Origin: Holophagales bacterium
Lineage (GTDB): Bacteria > Acidobacteriota > Thermoanaerobaculia > UBA5066
Assembly (NCBI GenBank): GCA_016714815.1
Contig: JADKBZ010000025.1
Coordinates: 1 to 43,416 of the forward strand
DNA: 43,416 nucleotides
Direction of reading: 5' to 3'
The notes under the pieces are model-generated. The model had not been told where the DNA came from, did not search any database, and was given only the letters and a program-made list of their open reading frames with translations. Shown one piece after another: positions 1-8,572 of the stretch (the first letter of the stretch is position 1; each line of letters begins with the position of its first letter). Made by a program: the position numbers and the translations under genes.

Positions 1-370
1 GCTCTTCTTCGACGAGGTCCGACCCGGCGAGGTCGTCGATCCGGCGCTTGAGGGCCGCCCGGCGGTCGTTCTCGAGATAGACGGAGCGCGCCAGGGCGAC
101 GAAAGCCGGGCCGAAGTCCTGCCGGCGCTCGCAATCGCGCTTGCCCTCCTCCACGTCCCACAGTGCGGCGTTGACCGCCTGCAGCTCCGCCATCAGCGGC
201 GCCAGGCCGTCGAGAGACCCGAGGAACCCGGCGCGGACGGTCTCCAGGAGGGCCAGCTCCCTCCGGACGTTGGCTTCCCGGACCGGGTCGCCGATCCGCT
301 CGGCCTTGAGGCGCAGGATGGTGATCTTGTCGATCAGCTCGCCAGCGGAGACCGGGATGAGCAGCTTCAC
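1..370 (-). CDS. DUF6165 family protein (N-terminal part, runs off left edge)
   Basis: The minus strand has an open frame from a GTG at 370-368 to the window edge, about 123 residues. It begins VKLLIPVSAGELIDKITIL and continues with RRELALLE, AVNAALWDVEE and LARSVYLENDRRAALKRR. This conserved series matches my memory of the DUF6165 family, small all-helical proteins of unknown function often found near surface-polysaccharide or glycosyltransferase genes. No ATG lies just upstream in frame, so GTG is the likely start. The C-terminus is outside the window. The gene is divergent from the efflux operon and shares a 137-nt intergenic region with it. The family call is fairly secure; no function is claimed. 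Confidence 0.7.
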   Translation of the reverse strand, partial: MKLLIPVSAGELIDKITILRLKAERIGDPVREANVRRELALLETVRAGFLGSLDGLAPLMAELQAVNAALWDVEEGKRDCERRQDFGPAFVALARSVYLENDRRAALKRRIDDLAGSDLVEEE

Positions 371-416
371 GATCGCCGCAGTATCCGGATCCGACCGTGC
401 CGGTCAATTCCACCCC

Positions 417-445
417 TTGACAGAAAGGCGCCTGATCCCTAGATT
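417..445 (+). promoter_or_regulatory. Sigma70-like promoter of the efflux operon
   Basis: TTGACA at 417-422 is a perfect -35 hexamer. It is followed after 17 nt by TAGATT at 440-445, a plausible -10. This is by far the clearest housekeeping promoter in the window. Transcription would start near 452, inside the palindrome, giving a leader of about 55 nt before the TetR start at 508. Confidence 0.7.
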
Positions 446-461
446 ACCTACCGGTCGGTAA
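444..461. promoter_or_regulatory. TetR-type operator palindrome
   Basis: TTACCTACCGGTCGGTAA is an 18-bp palindrome with one mismatched symmetrical pair. It closely resembles operators of TetR repressors of RND pumps, which often contain ACCGACCGGTCGGT. It overlaps the end of the -10 box and the expected start site, so the TetR protein encoded at 508 would block its own operon when bound. Confidence 0.7.
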
Positions 462-507
462 CCACTCCCGGTTGTGAGCGGCGGCGGACCTCGGAGGCTC
501 TATTCCG

Positions 508-1134
508 GTGCACGAAGAACACGGTGAAGTCTCTGTAAGACAGAGACTTATGGACTCCGCGGTGCTCCTCTTCACGACCCGCGGCTACTCGGCGACTTCC
601 GTCCGGGAGATCGTCGAAATGGCCGGGGTCACGAAGCCGGCTCTCTACTACCACTTCGAGAGCAAGGAAGGGATCTACCTCGCGATTCTCGAAGACCTCG
701 TGAAGATCGCCGACGATGGGATCGCGGCGAGCCGGGTTTCCAGCGGGACGGCCCGGGAGCGGCTCGAGGGGTTCCTCCTCGGGATCTACGGGCTCTTCGA
801 GACGAAAAAGGCGTGGGTCCGGATGATCAACGCCGTCTTCTGGGGTCCGGCCCAGGGCGCCCCCCCGTTCGACTTCGAGACCTTCCACAACAAGCTGCTG
901 GCCGTCCTCTCCGAGATCGTCGTCGAGGGGATCGCCGCGGGCGAGATCCGCTCGGCGGACCCCGAAGACGTGACGCTCGCCCTGATGGGCGTTCTTTCCT
1001 TCAACATGGACCTCACCCTCGCGCACCCGGAGCTCGGCCTGGGAAAGGACGGCTTCCGTCGCGTGCTCGACCTCCTCTTCTCGGGCGTTGCCGCGCCCCC
1101 GACCCCACCCGCCTGCCAGGAGACTTCGCGATGA
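508..1134 (+). CDS. TetR/AcrR-family transcriptional regulator
   Basis: A 208-residue protein with the TetR helix-turn-helix at about residues 10-56: an AVLLFTTRGYSATSVREI helix followed by GVTKPALYYHFESKEG, the family signature. The C-terminal helical domain would bind an inducer, unknown here. GTG at 508 is preceded by GGAGG at 493-497, ten bases away. The stop codon overlaps the ATG of the adaptor gene (ATGA at 1131-1134), so translation is coupled. Position first in an efflux operon, behind a promoter with an overlapping palindrome, argues for autorepression relieved by a pump substrate. The family is certain; ligand and regulon are inferred. Confidence 0.93.
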   Translation: MHEEHGEVSVRQRLMDSAVLLFTTRGYSATSVREIVEMAGVTKPALYYHFESKEGIYLAILEDLVKIADDGIAASRVSSGTARERLEGFLLGIYGLFETKKAWVRMINAVFWGPAQGAPPFDFETFHNKLLAVLSEIVVEGIAAGEIRSADPEDVTLALMGVLSFNMDLTLAHPELGLGKDGFRRVLDLLFSGVAAPPTPPACQETSR

Positions 1135-2240
1135 ATCGCTCGACCGCCGCCGTCCTTCTCTCCACGACCCTCGCCCTGACCGTCGCCGGTTGCGGAAAGT
1201 CCGCCGACGGGAAGACCGCACCGGGCGCCGGCCGGCCCCCGGTCGCCGTCGACACGACGAAAGCGGCCCCCCAGGACCTCGAGCAGTCCGTCGAGGTCGT
1301 CGGGACGCTCACCGCCCGGAGCGAGGTCGAGGTGAAGTCCGAGTACAGCGGCACCGTCGCCGAGGTCTACGTCACCCAGTGGGTGCGCGTGAAGGCCGGG
1401 ACGCCTCTCGCCCGCCTCGACACGCGCGAGGCCGACGCGGGAGTCGCGGGCGCCCGCGCAGCCGCCCTCCAGGCCGAGGTCGGCGCCCAGCGCGCCGCCC
1501 GCGAGCTGGACCGGACGGTGAAGCTGAAGGAAGCGGGCCTCGCGACCCAGCAGGGGCTCGACGAGGCGAAGACGGCGAGCGAGGCCGCGAAGGCCGGCGT
1601 CGCGTCCGCGAAGGCCCAGCTCGCGATGACGGAGGCCCGCCTCTCCAAGGCCGTTCTCAGAGCGCCGATCGACGGCGTCGTCGCCGCGCGGAACGTGAAC
1701 GTCGGCGACTACGTCGAGAACATGGGAAGCCCGGCGCCGATGTTTCGGATCGTCGACAACCGCGTCCTCGAGCTGACGGCGAGCGTGCCGTCCGCCCGGA
1801 TGTCCGAGCTGAAGGTGGGGCAGCCGTTCGCGTTCACGAGCGACGCCTACCCCGGCAAGGAAATGTCCGGCCGCGTCTCGTTCATCAACCCCGCCGCCGA
1901 CGAGTCGAGCCGAACCGTGAAGGTGAAGGCCGAGATCCTCAACGCGGACGAGTCGCTGAAGGCGGGGCTCTTCGTCAAGGGCCGGATCGTGACCGGCAAG
2001 CGCACCGGCGTCCTCGTCGTCCCGCGGTCGGCCCTCGTCTCGTGGGACACCGCCACGCGGGTGGCCGGCGTGTTCGTCGTCGAGGGGGGCGTCGCGAAAC
2101 GCGTCGCCGTCGAGACGGGCGCCAGCGCCGGCGAGGGGGTCGAGATCGTCAAGGGCCTGGCGGGCGGCCAGGAGGTCGTCACGCGCGGGGGCTTCAGCCT
2201 CCTCGACGGCGACCGCGTGAAGTCCGCCCAGGGAGCCTGA
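1131..2240 (+). CDS. RND efflux periplasmic adaptor (membrane fusion protein), lipoprotein
   Basis: 369 residues. The N-terminus has a hydrophobic stretch ending LTVAGC, a lipobox with Cys21, so it is probably anchored to the inner membrane by lipid. The biotin-lipoyl-like half-motif VEVKSEYSGTVAEVYV, a long Ala-rich coiled-coil hairpin (about residues 100-165), the second lipoyl half (LRAPIDGVVAARNVNVGDYV) and beta-barrel regions follow in the usual MFP order. It would bridge the permease encoded 3 nt downstream and the outer-membrane factor. ATG 1131 overlaps the TetR stop, and an in-frame extension further upstream would run through the TetR gene, so 1131 is preferred. Substrate is unknown; drug or solvent efflux is usual for this operon type. 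Confidence 0.92.
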   Translation: MNRSTAAVLLSTTLALTVAGCGKSADGKTAPGAGRPPVAVDTTKAAPQDLEQSVEVVGTLTARSEVEVKSEYSGTVAEVYVTQWVRVKAGTPLARLDTREADAGVAGARAAALQAEVGAQRAARELDRTVKLKEAGLATQQGLDEAKTASEAAKAGVASAKAQLAMTEARLSKAVLRAPIDGVVAARNVNVGDYVENMGSPAPMFRIVDNRVLELTASVPSARMSELKVGQPFAFTSDAYPGKEMSGRVSFINPAADESSRTVKVKAEILNADESLKAGLFVKGRIVTGKRTGVLVVPRSALVSWDTATRVAGVFVVEGGVAKRVAVETGASAGEGVEIVKGLAGGQEVVTRGGFSLLDGDRVKSAQGA

Positions 2241-2243
2241 GCC

Positions 2244-5200
2244 ATGTTCCTGTCGGACCTCTCCATCAAGAGGCCCGTCTTCGCGACGGTCCTCATGCTC
2301 ACCCTCGTCACCCTCGGCGTCTTCTCCTACCGGCGCCTCGCGATCGACATGTTCCCCGACGTCGAGATCCCGGTCCTCTCGATCATCACGCAGTTCCCGG
2401 GCGCGTCTCCCGAGACGGTCGAGCGCGAGGTGACGAAGAAGCTCGAGCAGGCGGTCAACCCGATCTCGGGCGTGAAACACGTCTTCTCGACGTCGCGCGA
2501 GGGGCTCTCGACGGTCGTCGTCGAGTTCAACCTCGAGGTGAAGATCAACGACGCGGCGCAGGACGCCCGGTCGAAGGTCTCCGCCATCCGCAACCTCCTC
2601 CCCCAGGGGATCGAGGAGCCGGTCATCCAGAAGCTCGACATCGGCGGCATGGCCGTCGTGTCGCTCGCCGTCCGGTCGGCCGAGATGACCCCGCGCGAGC
2701 TCTCGACCCTCGTCGACCGCAAGGTGAAGCGCCGCCTCGAGAACCTCCCCGGCGTCGGGAAGGTCGACCTCGTCGGCGAGAGCAAGCGCGAGGTGAGCGT
2801 CGACCTCGACCCGTCGCGTCTCGACGCCCTCGGCCTCGGCGTGGACGAGGTCGTCGCGGGCCTGGCGGGCGAGAACGTCAACACGCCCCTCGGGCGCCTC
2901 GACGCGGGCGGCCAGGAGATGCCGGTCCGCGTCTCGGGCAAGCCGAAGGAGGTCTCCGGCTTCGAAGCGATGGTCATCGCGAGGAGGGGCGGGGTCCCCG
3001 TCACCCTCGGCGAGGTCGCCGACGTGAGGGACGGCGTCGAGGAGAAGCGCAAGCTCGCCCTCGTCAACGGCGTCCCGGCCGTCGCGCTCGACGTCTTCAA
3101 GCAGAGCAAGGCGAACACCGTCGGCGTCGTCGAGGCGGTGACGAAGGAGATCGCCGAGCTGCGCAAGGAGCTCCCGCCGACGGTCGAGATCCAGCTCGTC
3201 AGGGACGGCTCGATCATGATCAAGGACTCGGTCCACGACGTGACCAACACCCTGATCATCGGCGGCATCCTCACCGTCCTCATCGTCTTCTGCTTCCTCA
3301 ACTCCTGGCGCTCGACCGTCATCACGGGTCTCACGCTCCCGATCTCGGTCATCTCCTCGTTCATCGCCATGTACTTCCTCGGCATGACGCTCAACGTCAT
3401 GACGCTCATGGCGCTCTCCCTCGCGATCGGGCTCCTCATCGACGACGCCATCGTCGTCCGGGAGAACATCGTCCGGCACCTCGAGCACGGCGAGGACCAC
3501 GTGACGGCCGCCCGGCTCGGGACGGCCGAGATCGGCCTCGCGGTCCTCGCCACGAGCCTCTCGATCATCGCGGTCTTCGTCCCCGTCGCCTTCATGAAGG
3601 GGATCATGGGGCGCTTCTTCTTCCAGTTCGGGATCACGGTCGCCTTCGCGGTCCTCGTCTCCCTGTTCGTCTCCTTCACGCTCGACCCGATGCTCTCGTC
3701 GCGCTGGGTCGACCCCGACGTGGAGCGGAAGGGGAAGCGCAACGCCCTGGCGCGGCTCCTCGACCGGTTCAACGGCTGGTTCGACCGGTCGGCCGACCGT
3801 TACAAGGGCTCGATCGGGTGGGCCCTCGACCACCGCAAGGCCGTCCTCGGCCTTGCGACGCTGGCGTTCGTCTCCGGAATCGGCCTCTTCGGGACGCTGC
3901 AGTCCGAGTTCATGGTCGTGGAGGACCAGGCCGAGTTCCAGATCCGGTTCAAGACCGCACCGGACGCCTCCTTCGACGAGACGAGCGGGAGGCTGGACGC
4001 CATCCTCGCCGAGCTGAAGAAGATGCCGGAGGTGAAGCTGACCTACGCCTCGATCGGCGCGGGCGAGACGGGGACCGTGCGCGACGCGCGGGTCTACGTG
4101 AAGCTCGTCGAGAAGAAGGACCGGACCAAGCACGCGACCGTCCTGGCGGCCGAGGCGCGCAAGCGGATCGCCCCGATCGCCGGGATCATCCCGTCGATCG
4201 AGATGCAGACCGACAGCTTCGCCGAGAAGCCGATCATGGTGTCGATCCGCGGCGAGGAGATCCCGCTCCTGAAGGAGTACGCCGCAAAGCTGAAGGAGGG
4301 CGTCTACGGGATCCCCGGCGTCGTCGACCTCGAGCTGACCCTCGAGCTCGACCTCCCCGAGTACCGCCTCGTCGTCGACCGGGCGCGCGCCTCCGATGTC
4401 GGGATCTCGACGCCCGCCATCGCGCGGACGGTCGGCTCCCTCGTCGGAGGCCAGGCCGTCACGACGTACGAGGACGAGGAGGGGGAGGCCGTGGACGTGA
4501 GGGTCCGGCTCCCGCTCGAGATGCGCCGGGACGTCTCCCAGATCGGCAACCTCCGGATCGCCGTGCCGGGCGGCAAGGGCGGCCCGGTCCTCGTCCCCCT
4601 CTCGGAGCTCGTGAAGGCCGAGCGGGCGACGACCCCGTCGGAGATCTCGCGACGGGACCTCTCCCGCGAGGTCCTCCTCACCGCGAACCTCGACGACGTC
4701 CCGCTCGGGACGGCCGTCGAGAAGATCCGCGAGGCGGCGGCGAAGATCCCGATGGCGCCCGGCTACTCGATCTATTTCCCGGGCGAGGCCGAGCGGATGG
4801 AGGAGAGCTTCGGCTACATGGCCGAGGCGCTCCTCCTGGCCGTCGTCTTCGTCTACCTCATCCTCGCGGCGCAGTTCGAGTCGTTCATCGACCCGCTCTC
4901 GATCATGCTGTCGCTTCCGCTCTCGATCGTCGGCATGGCGGGGATCCTCGTCCTGACCGGCGACACCGTGAACATCATGTCCCTCATCGGGCTCATCCTC
5001 CTGATGGGCCTCGTCACCAAGAACGCCATCCTCCTCGTCGACTACACGAAGGTCCTGCGCCGGGAAGGAATGGATCGCCGGACCGCGCTCGTCACCGCGG
5101 GACGGACGCGCCTTCGCCCGATCATGATGACGACCCTCGCGATGATCTTCGGCATGCTCCCGGTCGCCCTCGGCCTCGGCCAGGGGGCCGAGATGCGCGC

Positions 5201-5396
5201 CCCGATGGGACGGGCCGTCATCGGCGGACTCATCACCTCGACGATCCTCACGCTCCTCGTCGTCCCGGTCGTCTACACCCTCTTCGACGACTTCGCCGCC
5301 TGGATCCACCGCCGCTGGTCGAAGGCGAACGCGCTGGAGCAGGACGCGCACGGTGCTCCCGCCGTCCCGGCCGCCGCGAAGGCGTCCGTCACCGCG
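2244..5396 (+). CDS. RND efflux permease (HAE1/AcrB-like), reading frame continues into the outer-membrane factor
   Basis: Proton-driven inner-membrane exporter. The N-terminus (LSIKRPVFATVLMLTL, then FPGASPETVEREV) and the overall order are typical of the AcrB family. Proton-relay residues are present: adjacent Asp at about residues 400-401 in GLLIDDAIVVRENI, and Lys at about 926 in GLVTKNAILLVDY. The last transmembrane helix ends near VVYTLFDD, and about 1051 codons precede the ATG at 5397. Oddly, there is no stop codon here, and none is evident in either other frame nearby. The frame runs through a short linker and a hydrophobic segment into the TolC-like gene. The end given is the last codon before that internal ATG, not a stop. 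Confidence 0.9.
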
Positions 5397-6693
5397 ATGC
5401 TCGTCCTCGCCCTCCTCGTTCCCGCGGCCGCATCCGCGGCCGAGCCGGCTCCGGGAACCGCTTCGTCTCCCCGCCAGCTCCTCACCCTGGAAGACGCGGT
5501 GAGGATCGCCGCCGACAAGAACCGCGACGTCGAGAAGGCCCGCAGCTACCAGGACTGGGTGCGCGGGAAGTACGTCGAGGAGCGCGCCGCGGCACTTGCC
5601 GAACGTCTCGGCGAGCGCCTCGTACGGACGGGCCTGGGACGGGACCTTCGCCGCGCTCACGGGCGGGCTCTTCCCGTCGGGGCAGACGACGGGCTCCGCC
5701 GGCCTCGGACTCTCCCAGACGCTCTACGCGTGGGGGAAGGTGGGCGCGGCCGTCCGGGCGGCCAAGGACGGCATCGCCGGCGCCGAGGACCAGCTGAATC
5801 ACTACCGGCAGGCCGCGATCCGCGACGCCACGGAGGCGTTCACCGACGTCCTCCTCGCCCGGCAGCTGGAGTCCATCTCGAAGGAGACCCTCGGCCAGCG
5901 CGAGAAGCAGCTGGCGGAAGCCGAGAAGAGGTACGCCCTCGGCACCGCGACGGACTACGACGTTCTCGCCGCCCGCGTCGCCCTCGACAACCAGAGGCCC
6001 GAGGTGATCCGGACCGCGAACCTCGTCCTCATCGCCCTCGACCGGCTCCGGCTCGTCCTGGCCGAGGAGAAGCTCGACCTCGACGTGACGGGGACGCTCG
6101 AGGCCGGGCCCGTCGCCGTCCCCACGTTCGGCGAGGCGGTCCGCACGGCCCTCGAGATGCGCCCCGACGTGAGGAGTCTCGCGCACGCGGTCGGCATCTA
6201 CCGGGAGTTCGTGAAGATCCGCAACGCCGACGACAAGCCCCGTCTCGACCTCCGCGCGAACGCGGGGTGGTCGTGGCTCGACGCCGGCGCCGTCAAGGCC
6301 GACGGAAAGGTCTGGGGAACCGGCGTCTACCTCTCGTTCCCGTTCTTCGACGGGCTCGCGACCCGGGGCCGGGTCGTCCAGGCCAGGAGCGACCTGACCC
6401 GCGCCGAGCTCGACCTCGCCAAGGCCGAGGACGGCCTCCACGTCGAGGTCCGGACGGCCCTCGACCAGGTGAAGGTCGCGGCCGGCATCGTGACGGCGCT
6501 CTCGGGGAACGTCTCCCAGGCGCGCCGCCTTCTCGAGATGTCGGAGAAGGGGCAGGACCTGGGGGTCAAGACGCGCCTCGAGGTGGACGACGCGCTCGTG
6601 AACGCCCGGCAGGCCGAGGGAAACCTCGCCCGCGCCAGGAGGGACTACCTCGTCGCCCTCACGAACCTGCGGTACGTTCAGGGAACCCTCTGA
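5397..6693 (+). CDS. TolC-like outer-membrane efflux factor, fused to the permease frame and frameshifted
   Basis: The segment starting MLVLALLVPAAASAAEP looks like a Sec signal with a cleavage site after ASA. Next comes TLEDAVRIAADKNRDVEKA, the usual N-terminus of outer-membrane factors. Near 5590 the homology leaves this frame and resumes one base on, at LPNVSASASYGRAWDG (codon 5596), then runs to the stop at 6693 with typical TolC helical and barrel repeats. The break is a single extra base around GCACTTG at 5588-5597. Either the assembly has an indel, the gene is broken, or the ribosome shifts +1; no slippery context is obvious. ATG 5397 lacks a good ribosome binding site, which favours expression as part of the permease polyprotein. 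Length without the extra base is about 431 residues, normal for the family. Confidence 0.8.
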
Positions 6694-6707
6694 CCCTCCG
6701 GTCCGGC

Positions 6708-6713
6708 TAGCAT
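6708..6713 (+). promoter_or_regulatory. Putative -10 box (TAGCAT), near-leaderless
   Basis: TAGCAT ends 8 nt before the GTG at 6722, placing the start of transcription almost at the start codon. It is one of several such boxes in this window. No convincing -35 was seen. Confidence 0.3.
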
Positions 6714-6721
6714 CCGGCTTC

Positions 6722-7897
6722 GTGAGCTCTCGTCCCTTCCCCTGGCCGTGGCGTGGCCTGGACAACCGCCGCGTCGTCCTCGCGGGCCTCCTCTGGATCG
6801 CCCTGCTCGGTGCGTGGGGCTTTGCGATGCACGATCTCGTCCCGGGCGCCAGGCCGTCGCCCTGGTCTCCCGAGATCACCGCCGAAGCCCCGCTCTACGC
6901 GCGCTTCGACACGGGGTGGTACCGGGACATCGCCCGCGACGGCTACGGCCCGCCGCCGCCGCCGGGCCGGGAGGCGGAGCACGCGTTCTTTCCGCTCTAC
7001 CCGTTCCTGGCGCGGGCCATCCACCTCGCCACGGGACTCGGCGTCTTCCGGAGCCTCCTCCTCGTCGCCTGGGTGTCGTTTCTCCTCGCCCTGCCGCTCT
7101 TCCTGGAGGAGGCCCGGCGTCGCGGCGTGCCGGAAGAGCCGTGGCGGGCGCTCCCGCTCCTCGTCCTCTACCCGTCCGCCTTCTTCCTCCAGGTCCCATA
7201 CAGCGACGCCGTCTTCCTTCTCGCGGCTCTCCTCGCATTCCGCGCGCTCCGCTCGGGAAGCGTCGCGGGCGCCGTCGTCTTCGGATTCCTGGCCGGACTC
7301 TGCCGGGCGCCCGGGGCGGCGCTCGGCGCGGGTCTCGCCGTGGCCTGGTGGCTCGAGGAGAACGGGCCGGCCGTCCGCTGGAAGCTCCGGACGCTCGCTC
7401 CGGCTGCGCTCCTCGGCGTCGCGCCCCTTCTCGGGGTCCTCGCCTACGTGTTCGGGATCGGCTACGCGAAGGGGGAGCCGGGCCTCTTCTTTCGCGTCAT
7501 GGCCGCCTGGCCCGAGAGGGTGACGGGGGGAGCGACGGGACCGGCGGCGTTCGTCGGACGGCTCGCGGAGCGGGTTTCGTCCGGGGAGGTGCTCCGTCAT
7601 CCGGGAATCCTCGTCCCGTACGCGCTCGTCGTCCTCCTCCTCGGCCTTTCCGTGCTCCAGCTCCGCAGAGGACGGCCCTCGGACGCCGCCTGGATGACCG
7701 CGCTCGTGGCCCTTCCCGTCCTGACGGGGACCGACGCCGGGATCCCGCGCTACACCCTGACGGTCTTCCCGGTCGCGCTCTCGCTCGCGGCGCTCCTGGA
7801 TGGCCGGCCGCGCCTGCGGCTCGCGTGGCTCTCCGGATCGACCCTTCTCCTTCTCTACTACTCGGCGAAGTTCGTGAGGTGGAGCTTCGTCTCGTAG
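6722..7897 (+). CDS. PIG-V-like mannosyltransferase family integral membrane protein
   Basis: 391 residues, with a cytoplasmic Arg/Trp-rich start, a first membrane helix at about residues 18-36 and roughly eight further helices. The first outer loop has FDTGWYRDIARDGY followed by HAFFPLYPFLAR, and a later segment has YPSAFFLQVPYSDAVFLLAA. These are hallmarks of bacterial relatives of the PIG-V GPI mannosyltransferase, GT-C enzymes that use lipid-linked sugars. The Asp in FDTGWY would sit at the catalytic loop. Donor and acceptor are unknown. It starts 28 nt after the efflux operon and has its own -10-like box. Family call is good; activity is inferred. Confidence 0.75.
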   Translation: MSSRPFPWPWRGLDNRRVVLAGLLWIALLGAWGFAMHDLVPGARPSPWSPEITAEAPLYARFDTGWYRDIARDGYGPPPPPGREAEHAFFPLYPFLARAIHLATGLGVFRSLLLVAWVSFLLALPLFLEEARRRGVPEEPWRALPLLVLYPSAFFLQVPYSDAVFLLAALLAFRALRSGSVAGAVVFGFLAGLCRAPGAALGAGLAVAWWLEENGPAVRWKLRTLAPAALLGVAPLLGVLAYVFGIGYAKGEPGLFFRVMAAWPERVTGGATGPAAFVGRLAERVSSGEVLRHPGILVPYALVVLLLGLSVLQLRRGRPSDAAWMTALVALPVLTGTDAGIPRYTLTVFPVALSLAALLDGRPRLRLAWLSGSTLLLLYYSAKFVRWSFVS

Positions 7898-7960
7898 CCG
7901 GAGAGTGCGCGACGGCCGGCTCTTCGCTCTCCCCGCCGCGACCGGCGAGAATGGCGCCCG

Positions 7961-8476
7961 ATGAGACTCGACCACTTTCCCCATCTCGAGGTCGACGCGC
8001 CGAAGGCGCCGCCGACGGCCGAGGAGATCGCCGGGATCGAAACCGCCGTCGGCGCCACTCTCCCGCCCGACCTGCTCGACTTCCTCTCCGCCGCGAACGG
8101 GGGAAAGCTCGACTTCACCTTCGAGCTTCCGACGGAGAGCCGGCCGTTCCCTCTCTGCTTCTACTCGGTCTACTCGACGCGTCTTCCATATCCGGGCCGG
8201 TCGCCCGCCGGACTGATCCTCCACGAGCTGGAGGTGGAGCGGCGCCTCAAGGACCTCCGTCCCGGCCTTCTCCCGATCGGCGCCGACGGGGGGACCTCCG
8301 TCCTCTACGTCGACCTGGCCCCGGAGCGGTACGGCCGGATCGTGGCGTACGTCGAAGGTCTGCCGGGCTGGGACGGAACGCCCGAGGGGTGCTTCGTCGA
8401 CCTCGCCCCGACCCTGGCCGCGTACCTCTCGGCGCTCTACCTGAACACGGTCGACGAGTCGAAGCGGGGAGGGTGA
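7961..8476 (+). CDS. SMI1/KNR4 family protein
   Basis: 171 residues, soluble, no signal peptide. It has the SMI1/KNR4 pattern: PTAEEIAGIETAVGATLPPDLLDFLSAANGG near the N-terminus, here split across an acidic helix and a turn, then a beta-rich middle and the terminal DLAPTLAAYLSALY helix. In bacteria such proteins are often immunity proteins of polymorphic toxins, but many are free-standing housekeeping proteins. No toxin gene is adjacent, so immunity is not claimed. ATG 7961 opens the frame 63 nt after the preceding gene. Confidence 0.72.
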   Translation: MRLDHFPHLEVDAPKAPPTAEEIAGIETAVGATLPPDLLDFLSAANGGKLDFTFELPTESRPFPLCFYSVYSTRLPYPGRSPAGLILHELEVERRLKDLRPGLLPIGADGGTSVLYVDLAPERYGRIVAYVEGLPGWDGTPEGCFVDLAPTLAAYLSALYLNTVDESKRGG

Positions 8477-8572
8477 CGGTCCCGGTCCCGTTTCCCATCG
8501 CCCGGGCGGCGCCTGCCCTGACGGGTGGTAGCCTGACGTTTGGACGAATCCGATGAACAAGGGGGGGCGCGC

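Noticed and set aside
786..5660. Open frames of over 1500 codons antisense or out of frame to the efflux genes
   Set aside because: They have low-complexity Arg/Glu/Gly/Asp-rich products with no domains and lie exactly over well-supported genes; such frames arise from GC-rich codon use.
7961..8476. Immunity gene of a polymorphic toxin system
   Set aside because: The SMI1/KNR4 fold fits, but no toxin or secretion-linked gene is adjacent.
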